Shown here one piece after another: positions 45,481 through 55,867 of a DNA stretch of 64,000 nucleotides. Origin of the DNA: Phaeotremella fagi (Eukaryota > Basidiomycota > Tremellomycetes > Tremellales > Phaeotremellaceae). A model generated the notes under the pieces. The model was not told the DNA's origin and searched no databases. It saw only the letters and a program-made list of their open reading frames with translations. The stretch spans positions 310,001 through 374,000 of the forward strand of contig BCHU01000008.1 of NCBI GenBank assembly GCA_001599715.1, in the 5' to 3' direction. The translations under genes were made by a program, and so were the position numbers. Every line of letters starts with the position of its first letter. Position 1 is the stretch's first letter.

Positions 45481-45681
45481 CTCTATATGGTCGTCTGAAT
45501 GGTCAAAAGTCAAGAGTCAAATGGGCAAATCTAAGTCACCGTGTTTGCTTACGTAATACAAGCCCGCGTCACTGTTAACTGTAAGCGACGCTTTAAAAAC
45601 ACCGTTCCCGTTGGTGACTTTGGGTAGATAGGCAATATAAACAAGACAGCAAAAGCCAAGAGTCTTTTTCACCCCAAGAAA
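45481..45681. promoter_or_regulatory. Compact bidirectional promoter, methyltransferase / ceramide synthase
   Basis: Only 201 bp separate the two divergent start codons. TTACGTAA-like sequence (about 45550-45557) lies near the centre. The short spacing implies shared control elements (inference). Confidence 0.5.
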
Positions 45682-47537
45682 ATGTCGACTTTATCACCAG
45701 CTAAACCAGCTGGAAGAACAAGAAGTTCAAGTGTAACTCAAGCTCTCAAGTAGGTCTTTTCTATTCTCGTATGAATGACCGGGTTTCTAATAACATTCAG
45801 ACAAATTCCATTGAATCAACAAGAAACAGAGGGGTAGGTTTTGATGTCCACTTCAACTCTAGACAAACGATTGACCAACTGTCTTTTAGACGACCATCGA
45901 CTCAAGTGAAACCTTTGGCTGGTAGACCTAGACCCAAAGGACATCGTGACGATTTACCTGAATTCTATAAATCTCGTGGACTTCTCAATGATCTCAGGAC
46001 AGGTCGTTGGATGTTGGTTCCATGTAGGTCAAGATTCTGTTATCATAACAGCTACAGCTTCAAAGTACTGATACGCCGTCTCGTCTAGCTTCATCTTTCT
46101 TCCTAGTCATCATCCCAATCATCTTCCATATCCAACATGTCTTCCTGCAGGAATTGAAAATTTTGAGTCCAGAAATCATGTTCAACCCATTCGCAACCCT
46201 TCTGTTTGTTAGTGGACAAAGTATCGATGGTAAATATAGCAAATCATGGTTGGATCTTTTGTTTATCGGTTATTTCGTCATTGTTTGGAGTTTGTAAGTT
46301 GATTCATCCTGGGAACGTTCTTTCATTGACCACTGTTTAGTGTTCGACAATTCTGTACTATCCATATTCTTCGTCCTTTGGCTAAAAGATGTGGAATCAG
46401 TGGTGGAAAGATTGAAAGATTCACTGAACGTGAGTTGTCCACTTTGATGATTACTGATATGTGTAGAGGGTTACGCTGTGATGTATTTCACTTTTACTAG
46501 TATATTCGGTCTCTACGTCATGTGGGATTTACCAACTTGGTGTAAGTTCACGTTCAATTCAAAGTTGCTCTTGTGTTGATCATTGACAATCCTGACAGGG
46601 TACAAGACTGAAGCGTTTTGGAATACCTATCCCGAAATGACAATTCTTGGTAAACTCAAGGCTTACTATTTGATGCAATTCGCTTATTGGTTACAACAAA
46701 CGATCATCCTTGCTGGAGGTATCGAAAAACCTAGAAAGGATTTCAAGGAACTAGTCGCTCATGTGAGGAATTGTTTCCGAAGATGACCGTATCATGCACT
46801 GACAATACCCTTCTGCAGCATATCGTCTCGTTATGGTTGATTGGTTGGAGTTACATGACTTATGTGAGTTTAATTCAACACTCAATTCGACTGGGGCTAA
46901 CGTATTTAGATGACTTTCATCGGTGCCTGCGTATTCCTCACCATGGATTTCTCAGATATCTTCTTAGCATTCGCCAAATGTATCAACTACATCGACGAGG
47001 CGTATTCAGCACCGCCATTCGCTTTCTTCGTCGTTGTTTGGACATACACCAGACATTACTTGAACATCATCATGTTGATATCAGTTTGGACTGAATTTGA
47101 CTTGATTCCGTAAGTCGATTAATCAAGACTGTACTGATTTGTCAGTGAACCTTTCCGTCAAAAATTCAGTCCCCTCGAGGATATTTGGATGGCACCTTGG
47201 TATGTCAATTTGTTGGTTCAGTAGCTGATAAATCAGGATGAAATATCAAATCTTTATCCCAATCTTGCTGTTACAATTGATCAATCTTTTCTGGTGAGTG
47301 TTACGAATTTGTGTTGAGACACAATGTTAACGGTGTTTATAGGTATTTCCTCATTCTGAGAATTCTCTATCGGTATGTTACTCTATGTATGGTGGGATAT
47401 TATCAAACTAACTGAAAAACAGAGCCGTCTTCTTGAAGAAATTAGCCGATGAGAGATCAGACGATGAGGATGAGGATGAAGCGGAAATGACCACAAAGGA
47501 AAAAGTCAAGGTCTTGAAGGGGAAAAAGGCGCAGTAG
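45682..47537 (+). CDS. LAG1: Ceramide synthase, LAG1/LAC1 family (TLC domain)
   Basis: It acylates sphingoid bases with acyl-CoA in the ER membrane to make ceramides. The start MSTLSPAKPAGRTRSSS is followed by a cytosolic basic region and a first helix (SSFFLVIIPIIFHIQHVFLQ). The TLC domain shows the Lag1 motif: WWYKTEAFWNTYPEM, YLMQFAYWLQQTIILAGGIE, HHIVSLWLIGWSYM (the catalytic double His, reassembled across an intron), and TFIGACVFLTMDFSDIFLAF with its conserved Asp residues. KCINYIDEAY and PLEDIWMAPWMKYQIFIPIL follow. The C-terminal tail is acidic then Lys-rich (SDDEDEDEAEMTTKEKVKVL), as for CK2-regulated yeast homologues. About eleven exons, all introns short. The stop is TAG at 47535-47537. 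Confidence 0.96.
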
Positions 47538-47883
47538 GATGTCAGTGTGGGGAGGAACGATGTTGCAGTGAGAGATCACTTCGGAGGGGTAGGACTGGGA
47601 GGTAGTTGAAGTGAAAGTGATAAGCACTTTATGATAATATCGTATACTTACAAGAATGCATTTGACTGTAGCTGGAATGGGAATTGGAATTGGAATGGGA
47701 CTAAGAGTATGGCGCCAGAGTTAGTCACGCGCGCACCGTCAAGCAGTGGTAGCGGTACATGTAAGATTACAGATACAGTACAGATAGATATCAACTTGTT
47801 CTTCTTCCTTTATACATTTAAACCACTTCTCTATCCTTCATACACAACATCTATCATCCTCTATCCATGATATCTAATTCAAA
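47538..47883. other. Intergenic region
   Basis: No gene seen. A GGAATTGGAATTGGAATGGG-type 6-mer repeat lies at about 47675-47698. Confidence 0.45.
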
Positions 47884-49843
47884 ATGGTATTTCCAACTTC
47901 ATTAAGATCACGTCAATCCCAACAACACCAGCACCAACAACAACAAGAACAACCCCCGCCACCAGAATCAGGTATAGACTCGTTCTACGGTGTAAGAAGT
48001 CTCAACGGCAGTCTATACAATTCATGGCATGATGAGAGTGATCCCCAGTCCATGGTGGATTCGACCCAATCCATCGCTCCGAATAACGGACGCGTTGAAG
48101 TGGAAACTTTAAGTGGATCCCAACTGGACCTTATCTCCGATTCATCACCTACTCCAAGTGAAGCTTTGATACTCGAGACTTCGCCCGTGTCAACGATCCG
48201 ACCAACGATCACACCCCCAAGTCCTGAGTCTGTGCTGTATCCCTCAAACGATGTAGATAACGATCAAGACGAGGGTCATCCCCAATCAGCCGATATCTAT
48301 CTACAATCTCTCAATCATCTGGATAATTTGAACGATCTGAATTATTCTGCCCCATCTTCACCTGCTTCTTTCACTTCGTTACCCTCCTACGTTTCTTCAA
48401 TGTCAAGAACTTCTTCACCGGGACGATCAGCTTTCGATTTAGGTTATCATCAGCAGATTCATGGTGGAGGTGGAGTTGGAAGTAATCATCACCGCTCGCC
48501 ACTGGTCGGAAATGACGATTTGGTTCTACCAACGATGAGTCTACCTTCTACCAGTTTACATCTTAGTACCTCGTTGAGAAACTTATCCAACGATCAACAA
48601 AGACAAAATTTGGGGAAAGACGGATTGAAAATCGCTGTTCTGGGCGGATTGGAATCGGTCATCCTAAATTTAGATGGTTATCTGTTGGATCGGTCTATTG
48701 AGAAACAGATCCAATTAGTTCGTGATGGGAAGGTCGTCGCTGTGCTCTTGGATTATTCTGAAGTTAAGGAGGTGAGTATTGTTTTTGAAACGAGTTTCAT
48801 TGCTGACGATAAAGCAGATTCGTAATCAAGTTATCGCTAATTATGCTACTCTTCATAACTTGCTTAATCCAGTTTTATCTGCTGCAGACGTAGGATTACA
48901 GGGATTGGTTGAAGGTTACACGGGTTCTTCGAATTGGATCCATTTGGTCATTTCTGTTGGAGGTGAGTTATACGATTTTCATACTTCCTACGTGGCAATG
49001 CTGATTAAGCTAGATAACGATACTACTAATCTTATCGATCTCATACCCGTATTTCATTGTCAATCACACAGCTCTTCAACACATGATCATGCCATTTCCC
49101 CACTTCTGCCCTCAGCTGAGGTAGAACCTACACCAAGATGTGATCCAGAGTCTCAATCTCATTACTTTACCGAGCGAACTTCACCTGTCATCGATCAATC
49201 AGAACTTCCAGCCAGTACTGATTCGCAACGCCGATTCAAGGATTTACTCCTAACACCTCATGAGGTTTATCTACAATCGACAAAAGCGTTCCTATCATGG
49301 CGACCAATCCATCATCCCCGTTATCCAGATTCATTGGAATCGTCAATAACCTCATCAACCTCACCCGGCGCATCTCTTGAATCAGATACCATACCCATGC
49401 CAACTGTAGCAAGGGCTAACGGAGGTGGTGAATGGGAAGCAGGACTTAGTAGACGTATAGCTACAAGAAGAGAATCTGATGTGAACAGACTACCTACCAG
49501 AGGTAAACGAGGTACTGGTTATAAAAGAAGAAACGTTTCACCGAGAAGAAAGTCTAATGATGAATGTTCGAATTCACTTTTCCCGAATCATTCAAGTCTA
49601 AGCACACCGAGTTCGGGATTGGGTTTAGGTAACATGGTAGAAAGAATCTTCTTACCTTTCACCAACGTTATTGGATCTGGTTTCACAGTTGGTGCAGTAG
49701 GATTAGCTGGTTTAATCGTACTTGCTACTGGAAGAACTGGTCAATCCGTTCATGGGGCTTCTGGGTATGGATTCGGTTGGGGTAAGATAGCTGTTGCTTG
49801 TGCTGTGGCTTTCGCCTTTGGTTGGGGCTACTTGAACGCTTAG
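47884..49843 (+). CDS. Hypothetical protein, disordered N-terminus, C-terminal membrane hairpin
   Basis: Two exons with an intron at about 48772-48816 (donor GTGAGT, acceptor AAGCAG) join EVKE to IRNQVIANYATLHNLLNPVL. Residues 1-240 are Gln/Ser/Pro-rich and disordered. A central ordered segment (GLKIAVLGGLESVILNLDGY, then KQIQLVRDGKVVAVLLDYSE and VGLQGLVEGYTGSSNWIHLV) alternates strand and helix in a Rossmann-like pattern, but no nucleotide-binding P-loop is present. A basic Ser/Arg-rich linker (RRIATRRESDVNRLPTRGKR) leads to two C-terminal hydrophobic helices (VGAVGLAGLIVLATG and KIAVACAVAFAFGWGYL) ending close to the terminus, like an organelle-membrane anchor. No known family is recognised. 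A second possible intron near 48962 was tested, but the phase does not fit. Confidence 0.7.
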
Positions 49844-50573
49844 AGTGGGATGATACACGACTGGTATTCTGATGGGGAGTGTTTGTTGTTATGTTTTATC
49901 GTTGTTTTGTTTCAATCAATCTACTCTTTTTACTTATCACTCATTGTTGTTACACTATCTTTTTCCAATCACTGTACGTATACGATTTTGTGTACATAAA
50001 ATCTTGTCATTCCTTAATCCGTCATTTCTGCAAACTTTTTTTTCGTTATTGTATATAGATTTTTCTCTTTTGGATCGGTTGTACTGTTAAATAGTCTTCG
50101 TTGTAATCTCTTACATACTGTAGTGCTGCATGGTATGTATTTGTAGTACGGTAACTACATATGTAGAGTTTAACACTAGGTAGCATGATTCATCGTCAAA
50201 TCTAACTCTCAACCAGATCTCACCTCCTGTACGTATATCGAAACAAAGGTAATTCAAACCACGGCTGTTCAGTCTCAAATGTTACAAGGCATACTGTACG
50301 ACAATAAAGGATACTGAACTCGTACATATGCAGCTCATTGGTCCTTTCATAACGTAGCCTCAAACGTCTCCCTCAATATCCTCATCAGTCCCTCCATTCT
50401 CTTGGCTGAGTGTTTGGGACTATGTTTGTTTCACAGCAACAAGACCTATAAAAGCTGAACAAATCACAGATCTGTTTCCAGTATCGACATTCAAGCAAAA
50501 CCAATAACCAAGAAAACAGAAAAAAGAAAACACAGTATCCATTCCACCGGATAGAAATTTCTTTCAAGCCACT
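49844..50573. other. Intergenic region before the 50-57 kb accessory array
   Basis: No gene seen; CT-rich then AT-rich, with TAGTAC/GTAACTACATATGTAG palindromic words near 50145-50170. Confidence 0.45.
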
Positions 50574-51197
50574 ATGACTGAATCGACTTGCTCTCAACCT
50601 CAAACTGAAAACGATCAATCTTCAGCGTCTGACGCTCCAACAAATCAGTCTGCTGTTCCAAGCTTTTTGATTCCTAATCCAGATGATTATGAGGATGCAA
50701 GCGGTTTGAAATCTGGTGATTGCGATGGTGATGACTCAAGCGATAGGTGGACCAGTTTTGCGCTGCCGCGCAGAAGAGAGAATTGGTCAAATGGTACAGA
50801 AGGGTCAGAGACGAGTCCATCTTTGGGTACAAATTCCACCAACTGTCAAAACACCTCTCGTCACTCAGATATCGGTGATTCAACTACTGAATCAGGAGGA
50901 CAAGAGTCCATTAACGGTACTTCAGAAGATCACAAAGCTCTTCACGATAAAACTCCTTCAACCCACAATGATTCAGATGAAGAGAACTACGATATGATCA
51001 GCGTCGTTTCAGACTACCACAGAGCTCTACGCGAAATCAAATTGCAAGAACGTCAGCTTGAATTTGCTGGTGAAAGTGAAAGTGAGGCTGACGAATCTCT
51101 CGGTGCTTATGTGAAGTCAAAGTTTGAAGAATTTGGTCGAAGTTTGGTTGGGCAGATTAGTAGAATTGAGGACAAATGTCATTTGAAGTTCCACTGA
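50574..51197 (+). CDS. MTES-family acidic Ser-rich protein 1, 207 aa
   Basis: First member of a five-gene tandem array on the + strand. A single exon begins MTESTCSQPQTENDQSSASD. About 150 residues are Ser/Asp/Asn/Thr-rich and probably disordered. A helical C-terminus contains RALREIKLQERQLEFAGES and LGAYVKSKFEEFGRSLVGQI, comparable in position to G(T/S)Y(L/F)-D--SFKET of the genes at 54553 and 55868. No signal peptide or membrane helix is present. Function is unknown and I recognise no family. The array arrangement and divergence suggest a lineage-specific, fast-evolving group. Confidence 0.65.
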   Translation: MTESTCSQPQTENDQSSASDAPTNQSAVPSFLIPNPDDYEDASGLKSGDCDGDDSSDRWTSFALPRRRENWSNGTEGSETSPSLGTNSTNCQNTSRHSDIGDSTTESGGQESINGTSEDHKALHDKTPSTHNDSDEENYDMISVVSDYHRALREIKLQERQLEFAGESESEADESLGAYVKSKFEEFGRSLVGQISRIEDKCHLKFH

Positions 51198-51561
51198 GTA
51201 AGTCTGCCTTTCTCGCTTTTGAATAACCCTCACCCTTACTTTTCACAGGATACAGTATGTCGTTGTCGGTAACATAGAAATTCCTCTTTTGAAAGACTGT
51301 GATTTCGATATAGATTTCTTTGTAGAATGCTTAGTATGTTATGATCATGTTGTAGCCAGTGCTATGCTAGTATGTATGTTGCAGCCATTCGACTTATCTG
51401 ATGAGATGGGGGTGTGACCAATCTGCCAATCAAATCTGGATACTGTCCTGTAGCTTTCAAACTTGATTTACAAACATATTCACATGCCACAACCTCACAG
51501 GACAAACGTTGCAGTGGCTGAGCCACCTTCCTTTCAATATCTGGAAACATTTCTCCTTGTG

Positions 51562-51605
51562 TGATCCTCGACAGATCCATTCACGTCACGGAGCGTTAGG
51601 GGCAA
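51562..51605 (+). promoter_or_regulatory. Array promoter element, copy 1 (CATTCACGTCACGGAG core)
   Basis: Begins TGATCCTCGA, core CATTCACGTCACGGAG, ends TAGGGGCAA. An almost identical copy lies at 52835-52878 before the next gene, and a diverged tandem copy directly follows at 51611-51655. CACGTCA is a CREB/ATF-like half site; a role is inferred. Confidence 0.5.
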
Positions 51606-51610
51606 TATTT

Positions 51611-51655
51611 TGATCCTCAAACCCATCCATTCAAGTCAAGGAGTGATAGGGACAC
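51611..51655 (+). promoter_or_regulatory. Array promoter element, copy 2 (diverged)
   Basis: TGATCCTCAA, then CATTCAAGTCAAGGAG and TAGGGACA. Both CG-containing half sites have become AAG, so it is a decayed duplicate of copy 1. Confidence 0.45.
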
Positions 51656-51794
51656 TATGAATATGTTTCAGCAAACATAGATAGAACGTATTTAAGCAAT
51701 GAGACCCGAAATGATTTCTTTCTCTCTTATCTTGAAAACCCCCAAGAAAAGCAGTTGAAGTCAATCTATTCTTACCGTATATCGCTAATCCAGA

Positions 51795-52554
51795 ATGGCC
51801 GGATCAGATATATCCACCGTAGATTCTGTAGTATCAAACGCAGATTCTGCATTATCAACCGAAAGCCGTCAACCATCCTCTGGTAGGTGATTTTGAAATA
51901 TGCACGAGTATTGTTGCTGATTCTTTCACAGATGGTGAAGGCTTATCTACTTCAGGTTCAGACGTACAATCTAAATATCCATCCCACCTCCCAAGTGAAG
52001 ACTCTTCTGCTGATGAAACCAAAAACGCTCATTTCTCCAAATCTTCACATTCCAAACCACCTTCATCAAATGGTTCAATCTCTTCAGGTTCTGGTTTAGA
52101 GAACAATGATTTCTCATCCAGTGGTGATTCTTTCAATCAACAATATCAATCCTCTTTTGAGGGTACAGACAGCGTGAGAGATGATCCAACAAGCCTTTGG
52201 GGTAATCACAACATTCCCTCTGGCTCGAAGCGCGATACTTCGTCTTCATCCAGTGGTGATTTTTCCAACGCAAAAAGTCAACCATCTTCTGGGGGTAGAG
52301 ACAGCGTGAGAGATAATTCGGAGATGACATGGACAGAACTCAACAGGCGTTTCGAAGCTGCTCTTACTTATTCAGATACACCTGGTAAATATCTAGCAGA
52401 TTGTCGCGAAGGTAGTGACCCAAGTCGTGAAATTGTACGCATCGTGAGCGAATGGGAACGGGAAAGGGAACTGGAAAGGGAACGAGAAATGAAACGGGTG
52501 CAGATGAGAGAGATAATGTCAATGATTTATGAGGGAAGACTCCCAGATCGATAA
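51795..52554 (+). CDS. Array gene 2: Ser-rich protein with C-terminal acidic/basic helix
   Basis: Exons 51795-51882 and 51932-52554 join as G|AT (SS|DGEG). It begins MAGSDISTVDSVVSNADSAL. The middle shares long stretches with array gene 3: SGSDVQSKYPSHLPSE, SSHSKPPSSNGS, SGLENNDFS and GNHNIPSGSKR match SDVQTEYPSHLSSE, SSHSKQPSSNGS, SGFEDSHFS and GNHNISSCSER. It also has an internal near-repeat, SSFEGTDSVRDD and SSGGRDSVRDN. The C-terminus is different from gene 3: a charged helix, EWERERELEREREMKRVQMR. The protein is presumed disordered apart from that helix. Function is unknown. Confidence 0.65.
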
Positions 52555-53013
52555 CATAGATCTGACCATCATATGAGACTATGAGATGAGAAGGATGCAT
52601 ATGAATAGCCAGTAGGATAGATCTTGTACCCCTTACGAATGAATTTTCCACTGTCTTCTCTATCATCTTAGAACTATTTTGCACTGATATTGGCTATGCG
52701 TACTCCACCATCAACCTCGGCGCAACTCTGACAGATGAGCTTTTGAGAAATCATTGGACTAATTTTCTTGTTTTCAATGTGAGTTTCTGGTTAGACGCCG
52801 TTCCTTTCAATTGATTCAAACATTTCTCCTTGTTTGATCCTCGACCCATCCATTCACGTCACGGAGTACTAGGGGCAACATGAAAATGTTCAGCAGACAT
52901 GAATAGAAAGTATTTAAACCTGAACAATGAGACTCAAAATGATTTCTATCTCTTATTTTGAAAAGCCCCAAGAAACAACTGAAGCCAATCTATCCTCATA
53001 TCATTAATTCAGA
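52555..53013. other. Upstream region of array gene 3, duplicated from that of gene 2
   Basis: From 52835 to the ATG this sequence parallels 51562 to the ATG of gene 2: same element, TATTTAAA box, AATGAGAC(C/T)C(G/A)AAATGATTTCT stretch and CCCCAAGAAA leader. One copy of the element is missing here. Confidence 0.65.
52835..52878 (+). promoter_or_regulatory. Array promoter element, copy 3 (CATTCACGTCACGGAG core)
   Basis: Same 16-bp core as copy 1, flanked by TGATCCTCGA and TAGGGGCAA, about 135 bp before the ATG of array gene 3. Confidence 0.5.
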
Positions 53014-53635
53014 ATGACCGAACTAGATAAATCCACTTTAGCATCTACCGTGTTAAGTGAGAGCTATCAATCATCCTCTGGTAAGCTATTCTGATTTTTA
53101 GGCAAGTACTGCAGCTGATTATCCCAAAGATAGCGTCATCGATGACATATCCACTCCAGGCTCAGACGTTCAAACTGAATATCCATCCCACCTCTCAAGT
53201 GAAGTCACTGCTACTGAAACCAAAACCACTTGTTCATCCCATTCTTCACATTCCAAGCAACCTTCATCAAATGGTTCAGGCTCTCCAGGTTCTGGTTTTG
53301 AGGACAGTCATTTCTCATACAACGATAAAATTTCAGATTCACAATATCAACCCTCCCTTGGGGGTCCAGACACCATGAGAGATGATTCAACAAGATTTCG
53401 GGGTAATCACAACATTTCTTCTTGCTCAGAGCGCGCTACGCCTTCATACATTGACGATTCTCTTGATGAACGATATCATTTTACCTTTAATAGTCAACAA
53501 TATCAACGCACTGATGATATGATGAGATATAACTTCAAAGAGTATGATCCCGACATGCCTGTTGATGTTGAAGCTGCTGTGGCTTATGTCAAGTCCCCTC
53601 AATATCTAGAAAGACATTTTGGTATTCATAAGTAA
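53014..53635 (+). CDS. Array gene 3: Ser-rich protein, recent duplicate of gene 2 with different C-terminus
   Basis: Exons 53014-53080 and 53130-53635, same intron position and phase as gene 2 (SSS|D). The start is MTELDKSTLASTVLSESYQS. Its first 130 residues align throughout with gene 2, and the promoter is also duplicated. After YIDDSLDERYHFTFNSQQYQ the C-terminus is unrelated to the Glu/Arg helix of gene 2 and ends AVAYVKSPQYLERHFGIHK. This suggests C-terminal replacement or rapid divergence after duplication. No function is recognised. Confidence 0.65.
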
Positions 53636-54552
53636 ACACATTTCAATTGGTTTGATATATGTATAGGAAGGAGAAACAGGAAGACATTGTAGTAGGGACT
53701 GAAACAGGGAAAGGGCAGTGGAACGGATGGAGGAGATGAGCTTCGAGAAATCATACAGTAGGACTGATTTTCTCGTTTTCAAGATGAGAGAGTGAAGTGA
53801 AGTCGGTCGGGAACTAGGGAGGGTGTAATTCTGAATGAGAGTACAGTATCTTTACATCAGATGTAGAACGATTTCTTTGAAGTAAAGCTATCTATGACTT
53901 TTCAGGTTTTCAGCCAACATGTTCCAAATGGTGCTCATTTGTGACGGTAGAACAGAAAGATCCAATCTGGGGTTATTGCTCGTCACATATCAACTCCATC
54001 CAGTCCGTGTGATCTCGTCAGAACAATTTTTCATTCGGAAAAAAAGACGATAGACTCTCAAACCCCATGCCAAACGTCAGTACCTTGATCACCAATGTGA
54101 AAACAGCCTTATACAGTTGTAAGGATAGACCAAACAGCCGAATGATGTGGACTAACATCTGAGTCATGGCCAAGACAAAGGAGTAATCTGCGTTTCTTCA
54201 TGTTGGACCATAAAAGAAAGATTAAGAGCGAACAAAAAGGTGATCGTCACGGCCCGTCGTCATTGTTTTTTTGGGTGTCAGAGAGTGATAGCCCACGCTG
54301 TACCGTTATGTGAGCTCCTTTCAAAATCCCTTTGAAGCGTGTGGTTTGAAAGCCGCCTTCTGTTACAGTTTTCAATCCATTGTACTTTTACAGACAGAGG
54401 CAGATGTTTCGAAGGCCCTTATTCTTAGGTCATGACTAATTCAACTTGATGTCTATCTCTCAATCCAATTTTCAATTCGAAGAAAGTCAAGAACATAAAT
54501 TCAATTTTATCAGCTTCTGCAAAACACTCCCAGATAAGAAAATAGTTTCGGT
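53636..54552. other. 917-bp spacer inside the array
   Basis: No intact gene. The segment CTCCTTTCAAAA..CCTTTGAAGCGTG near 54315-54345 recurs in altered form at about 55551-55575 before gene 5, suggesting the spacers of genes 4 and 5 are also duplicates. Confidence 0.45.
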
Positions 54553-55368
54553 ATGACGGAATCTACCTCTTACCAATCTCAATATAAGGTATCGAATGAC
54601 AACGGCCAATCTTCAACCCTCGATACTCAATCAAACAACTCTATCCATTCGGTAAATCATATTCTCAACGTTGTCTCTACGAAAGAGGACAATCATAGCG
54701 CTTCTAGTAAAAGTCTTGATTCTGTTGGTGACCGCGCAAACGATACAATTATATTTCCTCAGGTCAAATCTTCGTTGTTAAGCGATATCGAAGCGACAAC
54801 ACCAGGTGGTACGATCATTCCAACAGTCAGAGTAGAAAATGGAGACCAGTCACCCGCTTATCAATTTGATGCTCCTTCTTTTGGTGACACTGAAGAGTAT
54901 CAAAAAGGTCTTCTCGACCGAACCCAGTACAACAAACCCATCACTGGTTCTGATTCTACAATTAGGGATTCGAGTAATTATAACTTTCTTGGTTCCTTGA
55001 AATCAGCTTGGGCGAGTTTAGATGGCTGGAGAAAGCGCTATGATGAACGGCAATCACAAATTAGGGATAGGAGAGAGGAGAGGAGACATTTATCTCCAAG
55101 TGAGTTAGAAGAGAAACTGGCACGGATCGCAAGGGAGGAAAGGGAAAAGGAACAAGCTGAAGAGAAAAAACAAATCAATGCCTCAAGACCTCAAAATTCT
55201 ACTGGCACTTATCTGAAGGATGCGTTGGGGAGTTTTAAGGAGACTGAAGTTGTCTCTCATGTACGATCTGCTTGGAAGAAGTTCAATCAAAAGATTTATG
55301 ATCTTGAACAACGGAAAGAAGCTCGAATATCGCGTCGAATGGAGAAGATCTACGATGTGTTGAGGTGA
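54553..55368 (+). CDS. Array gene 4: MTES-family protein with coiled-coil-like C-terminus, 271 aa
   Basis: A single exon starting MTESTSYQSQYKVSNDNGQS. A Ser/Asn/Asp-rich N-terminal half carries ordered short motifs shared with gene 5: PGGTIIPTVRVEN, SFGDTEEYQKGLLDRTQYN. The C-terminal half is highly charged and helical: SLKSAWASLDGWRKRYDERQ, LARIAREEREKEQAEEKKQ, then TGTYLKDALGSFKETEVVSH and VRSAWKKFNQKIYDLEQRK. The repeated (L/V)-K/R-SAW motif occurs twice within the protein. No signal sequence or membrane helix. The helices could mediate oligomerisation (inference). No known family. Confidence 0.7.
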   Translation: MTESTSYQSQYKVSNDNGQSSTLDTQSNNSIHSVNHILNVVSTKEDNHSASSKSLDSVGDRANDTIIFPQVKSSLLSDIEATTPGGTIIPTVRVENGDQSPAYQFDAPSFGDTEEYQKGLLDRTQYNKPITGSDSTIRDSSNYNFLGSLKSAWASLDGWRKRYDERQSQIRDRREERRHLSPSELEEKLARIAREEREKEQAEEKKQINASRPQNSTGTYLKDALGSFKETEVVSHVRSAWKKFNQKIYDLEQRKEARISRRMEKIYDVLR

Positions 55369-55867
55369 TTACGTGCCAGATGAGGCAGGCTTGGTGTCAA
55401 AAGTAGTATCTATTTGTAGTGGAATGAAGATAATACACGGAATCACGATTACTGTATAGTGTTATGTATCGAGCTAAAAAATATGCGATTGATTTTATTT
55501 GGAACCATTTGGCGCGGTTGTGAATCGGGGTAGTGGAAATCTACTGTGCCTCCTTTCAAAGTTGCCTTCAAACGCACCGCATCTCCTTGCCACTTGCTAC
55601 TTGCGATTTACTCCTTGCAATTTACTCCTTGCAACTTGCTCCTTGGATCCTGCTCCTTGCAACTAGCTCCTTACTCTTTATCACGTCCATTGTCGTTGTC
55701 TGAGCCTCTAAGGATAGACATCAGTATAAATATCCTCTCCAGTGAGACGTATTGATAACATTTTCTCAATTCGCCTATCAATTTTGAAGCAAATAAAACC
55801 AAGAAAAGAAGAAGAAAAGTCTCCATTTCCAGGTTAACTAAAACCGTTAATCATATCACAAAGCAGT
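55369..55867. other. Upstream region of array gene 5
   Basis: Contains TTTGGCGCGGTTGTGAA at about 55507 (recurs as TTTTGGCGCGGTCGTGAA near 56871) and a 14-bp minisatellite at 55586-55669. A TATAAATA box lies at about 55723. No gene. Confidence 0.5.
55586..55669 (+). repeat. 14-bp x 6 minisatellite (CTTGCAACTTGCTC-type unit)
   Basis: Six contiguous 14-bp units: CTTGCCACTTGCTA, CTTGCGATTTACTC, CTTGCAATTTACTC, CTTGCAACTTGCTC, CTTGGATCCTGCTC, CTTGCAACTAGCTC. It lies about 200 bp upstream of the array gene 5 start. Confidence 0.85.

Larger units (their letters stand above)
51198..51794. other. Upstream region of array gene 2 with repeated promoter element
   Basis: Contains two copies of a roughly 45-bp element (51562-51605 and 51611-51655), then a TATTTAAGC TATA-like box about 105 bp before the ATG. 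No gene seen. Confidence 0.55.

Noticed and set aside
48962..49070. Possible second intron in the 47884 gene (GTGAGT ... CACACAG).
   Set aside because: Donor is phase 1 and acceptor phase 2, so removal would break an otherwise continuous frame.
55546..55755. 69-codon open frame upstream of array gene 5.
   Set aside because: Most of it is translation of the 14-bp minisatellite; no homologous protein features.
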